Shown here: positions 19,305 to 26,637 of the stretch, piece by piece | How the letters are laid out: the number at the start of each line of letters is the position of its first letter | Numbering within the stretch: position 1 is the first letter of the stretch | From: Bog-756 sp963730685 | GTDB taxonomy: Bacteria; Actinomycetota; Acidimicrobiia; Acidimicrobiales; RAAP-2 | Length of the DNA: 64,000 bases | Assembly: GCA_963730685.1 (NCBI GenBank) | Contig: CAVSSP010000001.1 | Span: forward strand, 1,426,001-1,490,000 | Reading direction: 5' to 3' | Translations under genes and position numbers: made by a program | Notes under the pieces: model-generated | Databases searched by the model: none | Told to the model about the DNA's origin: nothing | What the model saw: the letters and a program-made list of their open reading frames with translations, nothing else

Positions 19305-20542
19305 TCCGCACCTATCCGCAGTCGGCACCGGACGACGAGCCGTCGACGCCCGGCCGGAGCGGGTCGGCGGCCAGATCGCGGACGGCCAGGGGAAGCCAGT
19401 CCCCCCGATCGGCGCGTCAGCTGTCGGCCGTGGTCCTGGCCGCGGGGGAGGGCACCCGGATGCGCTCGTTGCGCCCCAAGCCCCTCCACCGGCTGTGTGG
19501 TCGTCCCATGGTCCTCCATGTGCTGGACGCCTTGGCCGAGTTGTCGGTGGCGCGGGTGGTGGTGGTGGTCGGGCACAGGGCCGAGTGGGTGACCAAGACC
19601 CTCATCGAGCACGCGCCGCCCGGCATGGCCATCGAGTTCGTCGAGCAGGTCGAGCAGCGTGGGACCGGCGATGCCATGTCGGTGGCGCTCACCGGCCTTC
19701 CCGACGACGTGGGTGACGACGACGGCGACGTGGTGGTCCTCCCCGGGGACACCCCGCTCCTGCGGCCGGCCAGCCTCGCCGCCCTGGTCCAGCACCACCG
19801 GGCCTCCGATGCCGCCGCCACCTTGCTGACCGCCGAGCTGGACGAGCCCTACGGGTACGGGAGGGTCGTCCGGGGCCGTGACGACTCGGTGGCCCGGGTG
19901 GTCGAACAGGTCGACGCCACCGACGAGGACCTCGAGGTGCGGGAGGTGAACACGTCCATCTACTGCTTCCGCCGAAGCGTGCTGGCGCCGTCGCTCCGCC
20001 GACTCAGCCCCTCCAACTCGCAGGGGGAGTACTACCTCACCGATGTGATCGGCGTGCTGTACGAGGCCGGGCACAAAGTGGGCTCGGTGATCGTGGAGGA
20101 CACCATGGAGGTGGCCGGCGTCAACGACCGGGCCCAGCTGGCGGTGGCCGAGGCCGAACTGCGTGACCGGATCAATGAACGGTGGATGCGCCGGGGCGTG
20201 ACGATGTGGGATCCCGAGCGCACCTATATCGATGTGGACGTCGTCCTCGAGCCTGACGTGGTGCTCCTCCCCGGGGTCATCCTCCAGGGATCGTGCGTGA
20301 TCGGTACCCATGCGGAGATCGGCCCCGAGGCCCACCTGGTCGACACCGTGGTCGGTGAGGGCGCCCTCATCGCCTCCAGCGTGTGCCGTCGTTCGCGTAT
20401 CGGCCCGGAGGCGCGGATCGGGCCCTTCGCCGTCCTCGACGAGGGGACCGAGGTGCCGGCCGGGGCGGTCGTGGGCCGGTTCGGCCCGGTGGCGGACAGC
20501 GGAATCGGAGAGGTGGGCGATCCGCCCACGGGGGAGAGGTAG
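19298..20542 (+). CDS. glmU: GlmU-like N-acetylglucosamine-1-phosphate uridyltransferase with shortened C-terminus
   Basis: Makes UDP-GlcNAc for peptidoglycan. 414 residues. After a 45-residue nonconserved leader comes the nucleotidyltransferase signature VVLAAGEGTRMRSLRPKPLH near residue 45, then QRGTGDAMSVAL and VLPGDTPLL, all typical of the GlmU pyrophosphorylase domain. The left-handed beta-helix begins near residue 305 (VVLLPGVILQGSCVIG) but only five or six coils are present. The second half, which in GlmU holds the acetyl-CoA site and the catalytic His of the acetyltransferase, is missing. The stop at 20542 is followed 10 bp later by prs, so there is no room for it. The first reaction is probably intact; the acetyltransferase is probably absent. 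Confidence 0.85.
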   Translation: MVIRTYPQSAPDDEPSTPGRSGSAARSRTARGSQSPRSARQLSAVVLAAGEGTRMRSLRPKPLHRLCGRPMVLHVLDALAELSVARVVVVVGHRAEWVTKTLIEHAPPGMAIEFVEQVEQRGTGDAMSVALTGLPDDVGDDDGDVVVLPGDTPLLRPASLAALVQHHRASDAAATLLTAELDEPYGYGRVVRGRDDSVARVVEQVDATDEDLEVREVNTSIYCFRRSVLAPSLRRLSPSNSQGEYYLTDVIGVLYEAGHKVGSVIVEDTMEVAGVNDRAQLAVAEAELRDRINERWMRRGVTMWDPERTYIDVDVVLEPDVVLLPGVILQGSCVIGTHAEIGPEAHLVDTVVGEGALIASSVCRRSRIGPEARIGPFAVLDEGTEVPAGAVVGRFGPVADSGIGEVGDPPTGER

Positions 20543-20552
20543 CGTCTTGGGT

Positions 20553-21524
20553 ATGGAATTCACCCCCCGTCGTCGTCTCGAACTGGTGTCGGGACGGTCC
20601 CACCCCGAGTTGGCCCGGGACGTCGCCAAACAGCTGGGGGTGGAGCTCGGGGAGGCCAATCTCCGCGAGTTCGCCAACGGTGAGATCCACTGCCGGTTCG
20701 ACACGTCGATCCGGGGGAGCGACGTCTTCATCATCCAGACCCACTGCGGGCCGGTGAACGACTCGTTGATGGAGCACCTCATCATGATCGACGCCGCCAA
20801 GCGGGCCTCGGCCAAGCGCATCACCGCCGTGTGCCCCTACTACGGGTACTCACGCCAGGACCGCAAGGCTTCGGGACGCGAGCCGATCACCGCCAAGTTG
20901 GTGGCGGACATGCTGTCGGTGGCCGGCGCCGACCGGGTGGTCAGCGTCGACCTGCACTCCGGCCAGATCCAGGGCTTCTTCGACGTCCCCTTCGACCACC
21001 TGACGGCGGCACCCGTCCTGGTCGACTACCTGCGCACCCAGCGGAGCGACGACCTGGTCGTGGTGGCGCCGGACGCCGGCAGGGTGAAGGTGGCCGAACG
21101 GTTCAGCCAGCACCTCACCGCCGATCTCGCCGTGGTGCACAAGCGCAGGCTGCGGGGCCAGGCCAACCAGGTCGAGGCGCTCCACGTCGTCGGCGACGTC
21201 CAGGGCCGCCAGTGCGTGCTGATCGACGACATGATCGACACGGCCGGAACCATCGTGGCGGCCGCCGACCTGCTGGCCGAGCGGGGGGCTGCCGAGGTGT
21301 GGTGCATGGCGACCCACGCCGTGCTCTCCGACCCGGCGGTCGACCGCCTCAAGAACTCGGCGCTGACCAAGGTGGTGGTGACCGACACCCTGCCCGTCCC
21401 CCAGGACCGGCGCTTCGACAAGCTCGAGGTGCTGTCGGTGGCCAAACTCATCTCCGACGCCATCGACGCCGTGTTCGAGGACACGTCGGTCTCGGAGATC
21501 TTCGGCGGCGACAACCTGGTCTAG
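20553..21524 (+). CDS. prs: Ribose-phosphate pyrophosphokinase
   Basis: Makes PRPP from ribose 5-phosphate and ATP for nucleotide, His and Trp synthesis. 323 residues from MEFTPRRRLELVSGRSHPEL. Family motifs: FANGEIHCRF, CPYYGYSRQDRK, the divalent cation region VDLHSGQIQGFFDVP, the flexible loop VVVAPDAGRVKVAE and the PRPP-binding motif VLIDDMIDTAGT. Immediately follows glmU, the usual actinobacterial glmU-prs order. The gene converges on the MaoC pair. Confidence 0.96.
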   Translation: MEFTPRRRLELVSGRSHPELARDVAKQLGVELGEANLREFANGEIHCRFDTSIRGSDVFIIQTHCGPVNDSLMEHLIMIDAAKRASAKRITAVCPYYGYSRQDRKASGREPITAKLVADMLSVAGADRVVSVDLHSGQIQGFFDVPFDHLTAAPVLVDYLRTQRSDDLVVVAPDAGRVKVAERFSQHLTADLAVVHKRRLRGQANQVEALHVVGDVQGRQCVLIDDMIDTAGTIVAAADLLAERGAAEVWCMATHAVLSDPAVDRLKNSALTKVVVTDTLPVPQDRRFDKLEVLSVAKLISDAIDAVFEDTSVSEIFGGDNLV

Positions 21525-21636
21525 CCGGCATCCGGGCCCCCGCGCCGGGCTCCCGGGCCGGGGGCCCGGGCCGGTATCCAGAGGCCTGGTTCGGTGACCG
21601 GCGGTGGGTTCGGCAGCGGACCCCTTGGAGCCGGCC

Positions 21637-21676
21637 GGCCGATCACTTTTCTATTTAGCATTTCATTGGTATGTAA
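21637..21676 (+). repeat. Two-copy intergenic element, copy A
   Basis: The first 25 bases, beginning GGCCGATCACTTTTCTA, match copy B at 52987 at 23 of 25 positions. The similarity continues at reduced level through AT-GGT-TGT-A to about base 40. It is AT-rich in a GC-rich genome and lies in a convergent gap (prs and MaoC), as does copy B. The reverse strand could begin an ORF M-L-N-R-K-V-I-G; copy B gives M-L-S-R-K-V-I-G. Confidence 0.7.
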
Positions 21677-21694
21677 GACCGTCCGGTTACATAC
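21669..21694 (+). terminator. Hairpin in the prs/MaoC convergent gap
   Basis: GTATGTAA (21669-21676) pairs perfectly with TTACATAC (21687-21694) over a 10-base loop. It overlaps the end of repeat element copy A. The stem is AT-rich and has no T-tract, so an operator or a recombination site is as likely as a terminator. Confidence 0.35.
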
Positions 21695-21748
21695 GGTTCG
21701 TAGGTCAAATGGAAAACAATTAGGCCGGCGCTCTCGGAGCCCGTCCCT

Positions 21749-21796
21749 CAGACCGTCAGACCGTCAGACCGTCAGACCGTCAGACCGTCAGACCGT
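21749..21796. repeat. Six copies of the 8-mer CAGACCGT at the MaoC stop
   Basis: Six perfect 8-bp units, read as TGACGGTC on the minus strand. The last codons of the MaoC-like gene run into the array and its TGA stop is formed by the first repeat unit. Length change here would alter only the 3' flank. Confidence 0.93.
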
Positions 21797-22261
21797 CACG
21801 CCGGTCAACCGGACAGTTGCGGTGCCGGCGAACACTTCGCGCCCATCCTGGTTCGTCGTGGCCACCGCCACCTCTAGCTCCACCTCGCCCTCCACCTCGC
21901 CCTCCACGAGGTGCCCGTCACTGCCGGACGACACGTCAGTGATCTCGGCCCGGGCGGTCAGGGTGTCACCCGGCCACACCTGGGCACGGAAGCGCCCACC
22001 GAACCGGATCAGGCTGCCGGCCCCGAACGTGTCCGTCAGCATCTTGCCGGTCATGCCCATGGTCAACATCCCGTGGGCGAACACGGTGGGGAACCCGGCC
22101 ACCCGGGTCACGAAGATCTCGTCGGTGTGCAGCGGGTTGAAGTCACCCGAGGCGCCGGCGTACTGCACGATCTGGGTGCGGGTGAGGTTGTCCACGACGA
22201 CCTGCTCGAATGCGGCGCCGACGGCGACGTCGTCGACCGACACAACGCCCACCTCACCCAC
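21788..22261 (-). CDS. MaoC-like hydratase, second subunit (HadB-like)
   Basis: 157 residues with the hot-dog hydratase signature QIVQYAGASGDFNPLHTDEIFV (catalytic Asp and His in G-D-F-N-P-L-H) and VFAHGMLTMGMTGKML. It hydrates or dehydrates 2-enoyl/3-hydroxyacyl thioesters. The first codons overlap the end of the upstream partner by 8 bp, so the two form a heterodimer-type pair like mycobacterial HadA/HadB. The stop lies in a tandem repeat. Confidence 0.88.
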   Translation of the reverse strand: MGEVGVVSVDDVAVGAAFEQVVVDNLTRTQIVQYAGASGDFNPLHTDEIFVTRVAGFPTVFAHGMLTMGMTGKMLTDTFGAGSLIRFGGRFRAQVWPGDTLTARAEITDVSSGSDGHLVEGEVEGEVELEVAVATTNQDGREVFAGTATVRLTGVTV

Positions 22262-22820
22262 CTCCGTCGGATCGGCTGATCCGCACGCCGACCGTTCGGG
22301 ACGTGACCACGAGGGACCCCTCGGCGTCGCGGTATTCGGTCACGAACTCGGTGAACGTCATGGTGCCGCCGCGCCGTCCTTCCTTCTGCCAGGTCCCCCC
22401 GTCCCGGGACGATGCCGACAGGACGTCTCCCGCCCGGAGCGGGCGGTGGTACTCGAAGTGCTGCTCGGCGTGGAGGGCCGTCTCGCCGGAGCCGGCCTGC
22501 TCGGCCCCGGCCCCGGCCCCGGCCCCGGCCCCGGCCCCGGACCCGGACCCGGCCCCGGCCGCCCCGGACCCCCCGGCGCCGGCCGGCACCCCGGTCGCCT
22601 CGCGACCCGATCCGAACCACGGCTCACCGATGGTCGGGCGCAGGGGAAAGTCCGGGTCGAAGTGCGCACCGGCCATCACGAAGGTGGGCGGGGCGATGAT
22701 CCCGCCCAGACCGGCTGCCACCCCGGCATCGGCGTCGCAGTAGATGGGATTGTCGTCCCCCAGCGCCCGGGCGAAGGTCAAGATGTGCCCGGCCTCGACG
22801 GGGAATCGTTCGACGACCAT
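22254..22820 (-). CDS. MaoC-like hydratase, first subunit (HadA-like) with Gly/Ala linker
   Basis: 188 residues from MVVERFPVEAGHILTFARAL. The N-terminal hot-dog half (GDDNPIYCDADA, GIIAPPTFVMAG) has the FAS1-type dehydratase signature without the catalytic D-x-x-x-x-H pair, as in the noncatalytic HadA/HadC-type partner. A low-complexity Gly/Ala/Ser linker encoded by GGCCCC hexamer repeats (22503-22560) precedes the second half (EQHFEYHRPLRAGDVL). ATG 22820 chosen because it starts at the conserved N-terminus. Divergent from rplY. Confidence 0.83.
   Translation of the reverse strand: MVVERFPVEAGHILTFARALGDDNPIYCDADAGVAAGLGGIIAPPTFVMAGAHFDPDFPLRPTIGEPWFGSGREATGVPAGAGGSGAAGAGSGSGAGAGAGAGAGAEQAGSGETALHAEQHFEYHRPLRAGDVLSASSRDGGTWQKEGRRGGTMTFTEFVTEYRDAEGSLVVTSRTVGVRISRSDGGG
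22503..22560. repeat. GGCCCC hexamer run inside the HadA-like gene
   Basis: About nine copies of GGCCCC with two interruptions (GGACCC). In frame it encodes an alternating Gly-Ala/Ser linker between the two halves of the hydratase subunit. Multiples of six keep the frame, so length changes would only alter the linker. Confidence 0.85.
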
Positions 22821-23023
22821 GGTGTGTGCCCTCCCTGCGATGGGTGGTGGCGGAGGTTCGCGGTGATGGTAGCGCCGGCGACCACCACCCCTGTGGCCCA
22901 CGGGGCCGGGCCTCGTCTATCATGGTGGGCCGTCAGCAGCGACCGCCCGTGATGGGCCCACCCGGGCCCGTCGAACCGGAGCGCACCTGCCCTCGTCTCA
23001 GCATCTCTTTGAGGAGTCCTCGC

Positions 23024-23689
23024 ATGCCCGAAGTCACCCTTGCCGCCGAAACCGGCCGCGAAATCGGATCGAGCTCGACCCGCCGCCTCCGGGCCGAGGG
23101 GAAGATCCCCGGTGTGGTGTACGGCCACGGCGCCGACCCGATGCCCGTGGCGGTCAAGGCCCGTGAGTTCCAGATCGCCCTCTCCGGCGAGGCCGGCCTC
23201 AACACCCTGCTCTCCCTCGAGGTCGACGGGAAGAACTTCTTGACCCTGGCCCGTGACATCCAGCATCACCCGTTCAAGAACGTGGTGACCCACATCGACT
23301 TCCAGATCGTGCGGCGTGACGAGTTGATCTCGGCCGAGGTGACCATCAACCTGATCGGGGAGCCCATCGAGGTCCAGCACGGTGACGGCATCGTCGACCA
23401 GCAGCTGTTCGCACTGGCCATCAAGGCCAAGCCGGCCGACATCCCGCCCTCGGTGGACCTCGACATCTCGGAGTTGACCATCGGCGCCTCGTTGCACGTG
23501 TCGGACATCACCATCCCGCCCGGCGTCGAGCTCGAGACGGACCCCGAGGCCACCGTGGTCGCCGGTCAGCCCCCGCGGGTGCAGACGACCGCCGAGGAGG
23601 AGGCCGAGACCGCTGCTGCGGCGGCTGCCGAAGCCGGCGAGGTGCCGGCGGCCGAGGGTGCCGCCGACGCCGAGTCCCCGGAGGGCTAG
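23024..23689 (+). CDS. rplY: 50S ribosomal protein L25 (CTC/TL5 type)
   Basis: 5S rRNA-binding protein. 221 residues: L25 domain (AAETGREIGSSSTRRLRAEGKIPGVVYGHG) plus the C-terminal TL5/CTC beta domain (IVRRDELISAEVTINLIGEP) and an acidic Ala/Glu tail. ATG 23024 has GAGGAG eight bases upstream. The frame is open further upstream but lacks family similarity there. Adjacent to pth, the usual order. Confidence 0.96.
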   Translation: MPEVTLAAETGREIGSSSTRRLRAEGKIPGVVYGHGADPMPVAVKAREFQIALSGEAGLNTLLSLEVDGKNFLTLARDIQHHPFKNVVTHIDFQIVRRDELISAEVTINLIGEPIEVQHGDGIVDQQLFALAIKAKPADIPPSVDLDISELTIGASLHVSDITIPPGVELETDPEATVVAGQPPRVQTTAEEEAETAAAAAAEAGEVPAAEGAADAESPEG

Positions 23690-23740
23690 GCCCTGCTGCG
23701 GAACCGGCGGGGGCCGGCGGCCGCCCGCACGGGTACACCG

Positions 23741-24310
23741 GTGGACGTCGTGGTGGTCGGGCTGGGCAACCCGGGGATCGAATTCGTCAACACCCGGCAC
23801 AACGCCGGGGCCGAGGCGGCCGCCGAGCTGGCCGTCCGTCACGGTGGCCGGCTCAAGCCGGAAAAGGGCCTGTTCGCCCAGGCCTGCGAGATCCGCATCG
23901 GTGACCGCCGGGTGCTGCTCGCCGTGCCCCAGACCTACATGAACGAGTCCGGCATGGCGGTGGCCCCGTTGGTCCGGCGCGGCGGTGAGGGTGCCACGCT
24001 GGTCGTCGTCCACGACGAGCTGGACCTCCCTTCGGGGCGGATCAAGGTCAAGGCGGGGGGCGGCACGGCCGGCAACAACGGTCTGAAGTCGATCGACAGC
24101 CACCTCCACACCAACGACTACGTGCGGGTCCGGATCGGGATCGGCAAGCCGCCGGGACGACAGCCGGGCGCCGACTACGTCCTCAAGCGTCCGGGGGCGG
24201 CCGAGCGTGCGGTGCTGGTCGCCGCCGTCGACGAGGCGGCCGATGCCGTCGAGGTCATCGTGTCCGACGGGGTGGAGGCGGCGATGAACCGGTTCAACTC
24301 CGGCGGCTGA
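23741..24310 (+). CDS. pth: Peptidyl-tRNA hydrolase
   Basis: Recycles peptidyl-tRNA. 189 residues from GTG. Active-site residues visible: Asn10 in GLGNPG, His20 in TRHNAG, the Asp in HDELDLPSG and Asn in GGTAGNNGLKS; VPQTYMNESG is the substrate-groove motif. Normal length. Follows rplY by 51 bp and is probably co-transcribed. Confidence 0.96.
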   Translation: MDVVVVGLGNPGIEFVNTRHNAGAEAAAELAVRHGGRLKPEKGLFAQACEIRIGDRRVLLAVPQTYMNESGMAVAPLVRRGGEGATLVVVHDELDLPSGRIKVKAGGGTAGNNGLKSIDSHLHTNDYVRVRIGIGKPPGRQPGADYVLKRPGAAERAVLVAAVDEAADAVEVIVSDGVEAAMNRFNSGG

Positions 24311-24351
24311 GCCACGGGGTCGCCGACCTGGCGGAGGGGTACAGTCGCCCG

Positions 24352-25278
24352 ATGGTCCCCGACACCGACGACCTGGCCATCCGGGTGCGGGGCCTCACCA
24401 AGTCGTACGGCGACTTCCGCGCCGTCCAGGGCATCGACCTGGACCTCCGGCGGGGCGACGTGCTGGCCCTCCTCGGCCCCAACGGTGCCGGCAAGACCAC
24501 CACCGTCGAGATCCTGGAGGGCTACCGGAAGCGCGACCGCGGCGAGGTGTCCGTCCTGGGGGTGGACCCGGCGCGCCGCGACCGGGCCCTCCGGGCGAAG
24601 ATCGGTCTCGTCCTTCAGGAGTGCGCCGTCGAGCCCTATCTCACCGTCTCCGAGGTGATGACCCAGCGGGCGGGCCTCTACCCCGAACCCCGGTCGGTGG
24701 GTGAGGTGATCGAGCTGGTCGGCCTCACCGCCAAGGAGCGATCCCGGGTCAAGACCCTCTCGGGGGGCCAGCAGCGCCGGCTGGACCTCGGCCTGGCCCT
24801 CATCGGCAACCCCGAGCTCATCTTCCTCGACGAGCCAACCACCGGCTTCGACCCGTCGGCGCGGCGGGAGGCCTGGGAGGTGGTGCGGGGGCTGTGCGCC
24901 GAGGGACGGACCGTCCTGCTCACCACCCACTACATGGACGAGGCCCAGGCGCTGGCCGACACCGTCATGGTGATGGCCGAGGGTCGGGTGGTGGCGGCGG
25001 GCCCACCGGACACCCTGGGGGGACGCGATCACGGGGTGTCGACCGTCCGGTTCGTCCTCCCGGCGGGCGCCTCGGTCGCCGACCTGCCGCTGCCCGACGG
25101 TCTCGTCCCGGTGACCAGGGGCGAGTTCGTCGAGTTCGTGGTCGACGAGCCCACCGCCGTGCTCCACGCCCTGACCTCCTGGGCCGTCGGGCGCGGCGAG
25201 GTGCTGGGCGGCCTGGCCGTCAGCCGGCCCACCCTCGAGGACGTCTACCTGTCCCTGACCGGGGGGGACCCACGATGA
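24352..25278 (+). CDS. ABC transporter ATP-binding protein (ABC-2 type export)
   Basis: 308 residues with Walker A GPNGAGKTT, Q-loop LVLQECAVEP, signature LSGGQQRRLDL, Walker B LIFLDEPTTGFDP and H-loop TTHYMDEAQ. The C-terminal 80 residues are the accessory domain of DrrA-like exporters. Its stop overlaps the permease start as ATGA. Substrate unknown; drug or lipid export is usual for the family. Confidence 0.94.
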   Translation: MVPDTDDLAIRVRGLTKSYGDFRAVQGIDLDLRRGDVLALLGPNGAGKTTTVEILEGYRKRDRGEVSVLGVDPARRDRALRAKIGLVLQECAVEPYLTVSEVMTQRAGLYPEPRSVGEVIELVGLTAKERSRVKTLSGGQQRRLDLGLALIGNPELIFLDEPTTGFDPSARREAWEVVRGLCAEGRTVLLTTHYMDEAQALADTVMVMAEGRVVAAGPPDTLGGRDHGVSTVRFVLPAGASVADLPLPDGLVPVTRGEFVEFVVDEPTAVLHALTSWAVGRGEVLGGLAVSRPTLEDVYLSLTGGDPR

Positions 25279-26036
25279 ACGACCTGTTGGTGGCCAGGGC
25301 CCAGGTCCGCTACGAGCAGAAGGCCTACTGGCGGAACCCCATGGCGGCGGTGTTCACCCTGGCGTTCCCGGTGGTGTTCCTCATCGTGGTGGGGACCTCG
25401 GCGGGCAGCTCGTCGGTCCCGGGCACCACGCTCCGCTACGACCAGTACACGGTGGTGGCGATGCTCACCTTCGGCCTCATCGGCGCCTGCTACACCAACC
25501 TCGGCATGGCCATCTGCAACCGTCGGGACCTCGGGATCCTCAAGCGCATGCGGGGGACGCCGATCTCCATCGGCTCGTACATCGGGGGCATCATCGGGAG
25601 CACCCTCATCAACGTGGCCGTCCTGGCCGTGGTGACGGTGGGCATCGGCATGGGCTTCTACCACCTCCACTTCCCCTACCACCTGGCGGCCGTGCTCCTC
25701 ACCCTGCTGGTGGGCATCGTGACCTTCGGCGCCCTGGGCCTCGCCGTCACCGTCATCGTCCCCAACGCCGACGCCGCCCCGGCGGTGATCAACGGGATCT
25801 ACTTTCCGGTGGTGTTCATCTCGGGGGTGTTCTACCCCATCAGCAACGGGTCGGTGCTCTCGAAGATCGCCGACTACTTTCCCGTCCGCCACATGATCAA
25901 GGCCCTGGTGTCCGGCTTCGAGGGGGGTCCGGGGTCGGGCCTGCACCCAGGCGACCTGGCCGTCATGCTGATCTGGGCCGCCGCCGCCCTGGTGTTCACG
26001 GCCCGACGGTTCCGGTGGGAGCCCAGGCACGCCTGA
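25275..26036 (+). CDS. ABC-2 type transporter permease
   Basis: 253 residues with six hydrophobic segments (for example MAAVFTLAFPVVFLIVV, TLINVAVLAVVTVGIGM, VLLTLLVGIVTFGALGL, GIYFPVVFISGVFYPISN). The last is the conserved ABC-2 permease motif. Coupled to the ATPase by an ATGA overlap, forming a complete two-gene DrrAB-like exporter. Confidence 0.92.
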   Translation: MNDLLVARAQVRYEQKAYWRNPMAAVFTLAFPVVFLIVVGTSAGSSSVPGTTLRYDQYTVVAMLTFGLIGACYTNLGMAICNRRDLGILKRMRGTPISIGSYIGGIIGSTLINVAVLAVVTVGIGMGFYHLHFPYHLAAVLLTLLVGIVTFGALGLAVTVIVPNADAAPAVINGIYFPVVFISGVFYPISNGSVLSKIADYFPVRHMIKALVSGFEGGPGSGLHPGDLAVMLIWAAAALVFTARRFRWEPRHA

Positions 26037-26086
26037 TCCCAGCCGACAATGCCAGTGGTACGTGAACGAATGAGTGGCCATATCAG

Positions 26087-26314
26087 GTGACGATGGGCGA
26101 CCGGGGCCGGCTGGTCATTCCGGCCGACCTGCGGGCCAGGGTCGGGTTGGACGAGGGCACGCCGGTCGTGCTCATCGACACGCCGGCCGGAGTCGCGCTC
26201 CTCCGCCGCGAGCAGTTGAAGGAGATGGCCCGGGCCGACCTGGCCGGAACCGACCTGGTCGGGGACCTGCTGGCCGACCGGCGCCGCCAGGCCACCGCTG
26301 AGGACGCCGTGTGA
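26087..26314 (+). CDS. AbrB/VapB-type antitoxin
   Basis: 75 residues: TMGDRGRLVIPADLRARVGL is the swapped-hairpin AbrB DNA-binding domain, followed by a C-terminal segment (REQLKEMARADLAG) that would bind the toxin. The GTG at 26087 is the only start in frame after the stop at 26063; an ATG at 26070 would be in frame after a one-base change. Overlaps the toxin start by ATGA-like spacing (GTGTGAACG), as is usual for vapBC. It is likely autoregulated. Confidence 0.8.
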   Translation: MTMGDRGRLVIPADLRARVGLDEGTPVVLIDTPAGVALLRREQLKEMARADLAGTDLVGDLLADRRRQATAEDAV

Positions 26315-26637
26315 ACGTGTTCGACGCGTCGGCGCTGCTGGCGCTGCTGCAGGGCGAGGCCGGGTCGGACGTGGTGGAGGAGACGCTGGGCGACGGCGGG
26401 GTGTGCGGCGCAGCCAACTGGTCCGAGGTGGCCCAGAAGGTCCGTGCTCGTGGCCGCGACTGGACGTTGGCCGGGGCGCTCCTGGCCAGCTATGGCCTCG
26501 AGGTGGAGCCGGTCACCGTGGCCGACGCCAGGTCCCACTGGTCCTCCTCACCGACCCGGGCGGGGCCCGGCCGACCCCACTCCACCCCGGCCGACCCGAC
26601 GTCAACCCGACCGGTGGCCGGTACCCTGAGCGGGTGA
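26311..26637 (+). pseudogene. VapC-type PIN toxin, internally deleted
   Basis: Residues 1-73 are a PIN domain: M-N-V-F-D-A-S-A-L-L-A-L-L (first acidic residue Asp5) and NWSEVAQKV (Glu). After VEPVTVADA the normal continuation with L-S-L-G-D-R is missing, and the frame runs into Pro/Ser-rich nonsense up to 26637. In another frame just after the junction, V-P-L-V-L-L-T-D-P resembles the end of a PIN domain. So about 30 residues, including at least one catalytic Asp, seem to be lost by a deletion that also shifts the frame. The toxin is very probably inactive. Confidence 0.7.

Noticed and set aside
21749..21796. Direct repeats considered as a CRISPR array
   Set aside because: Units are 8 bp with no spacers and no cas genes nearby; it is a simple tandem repeat.
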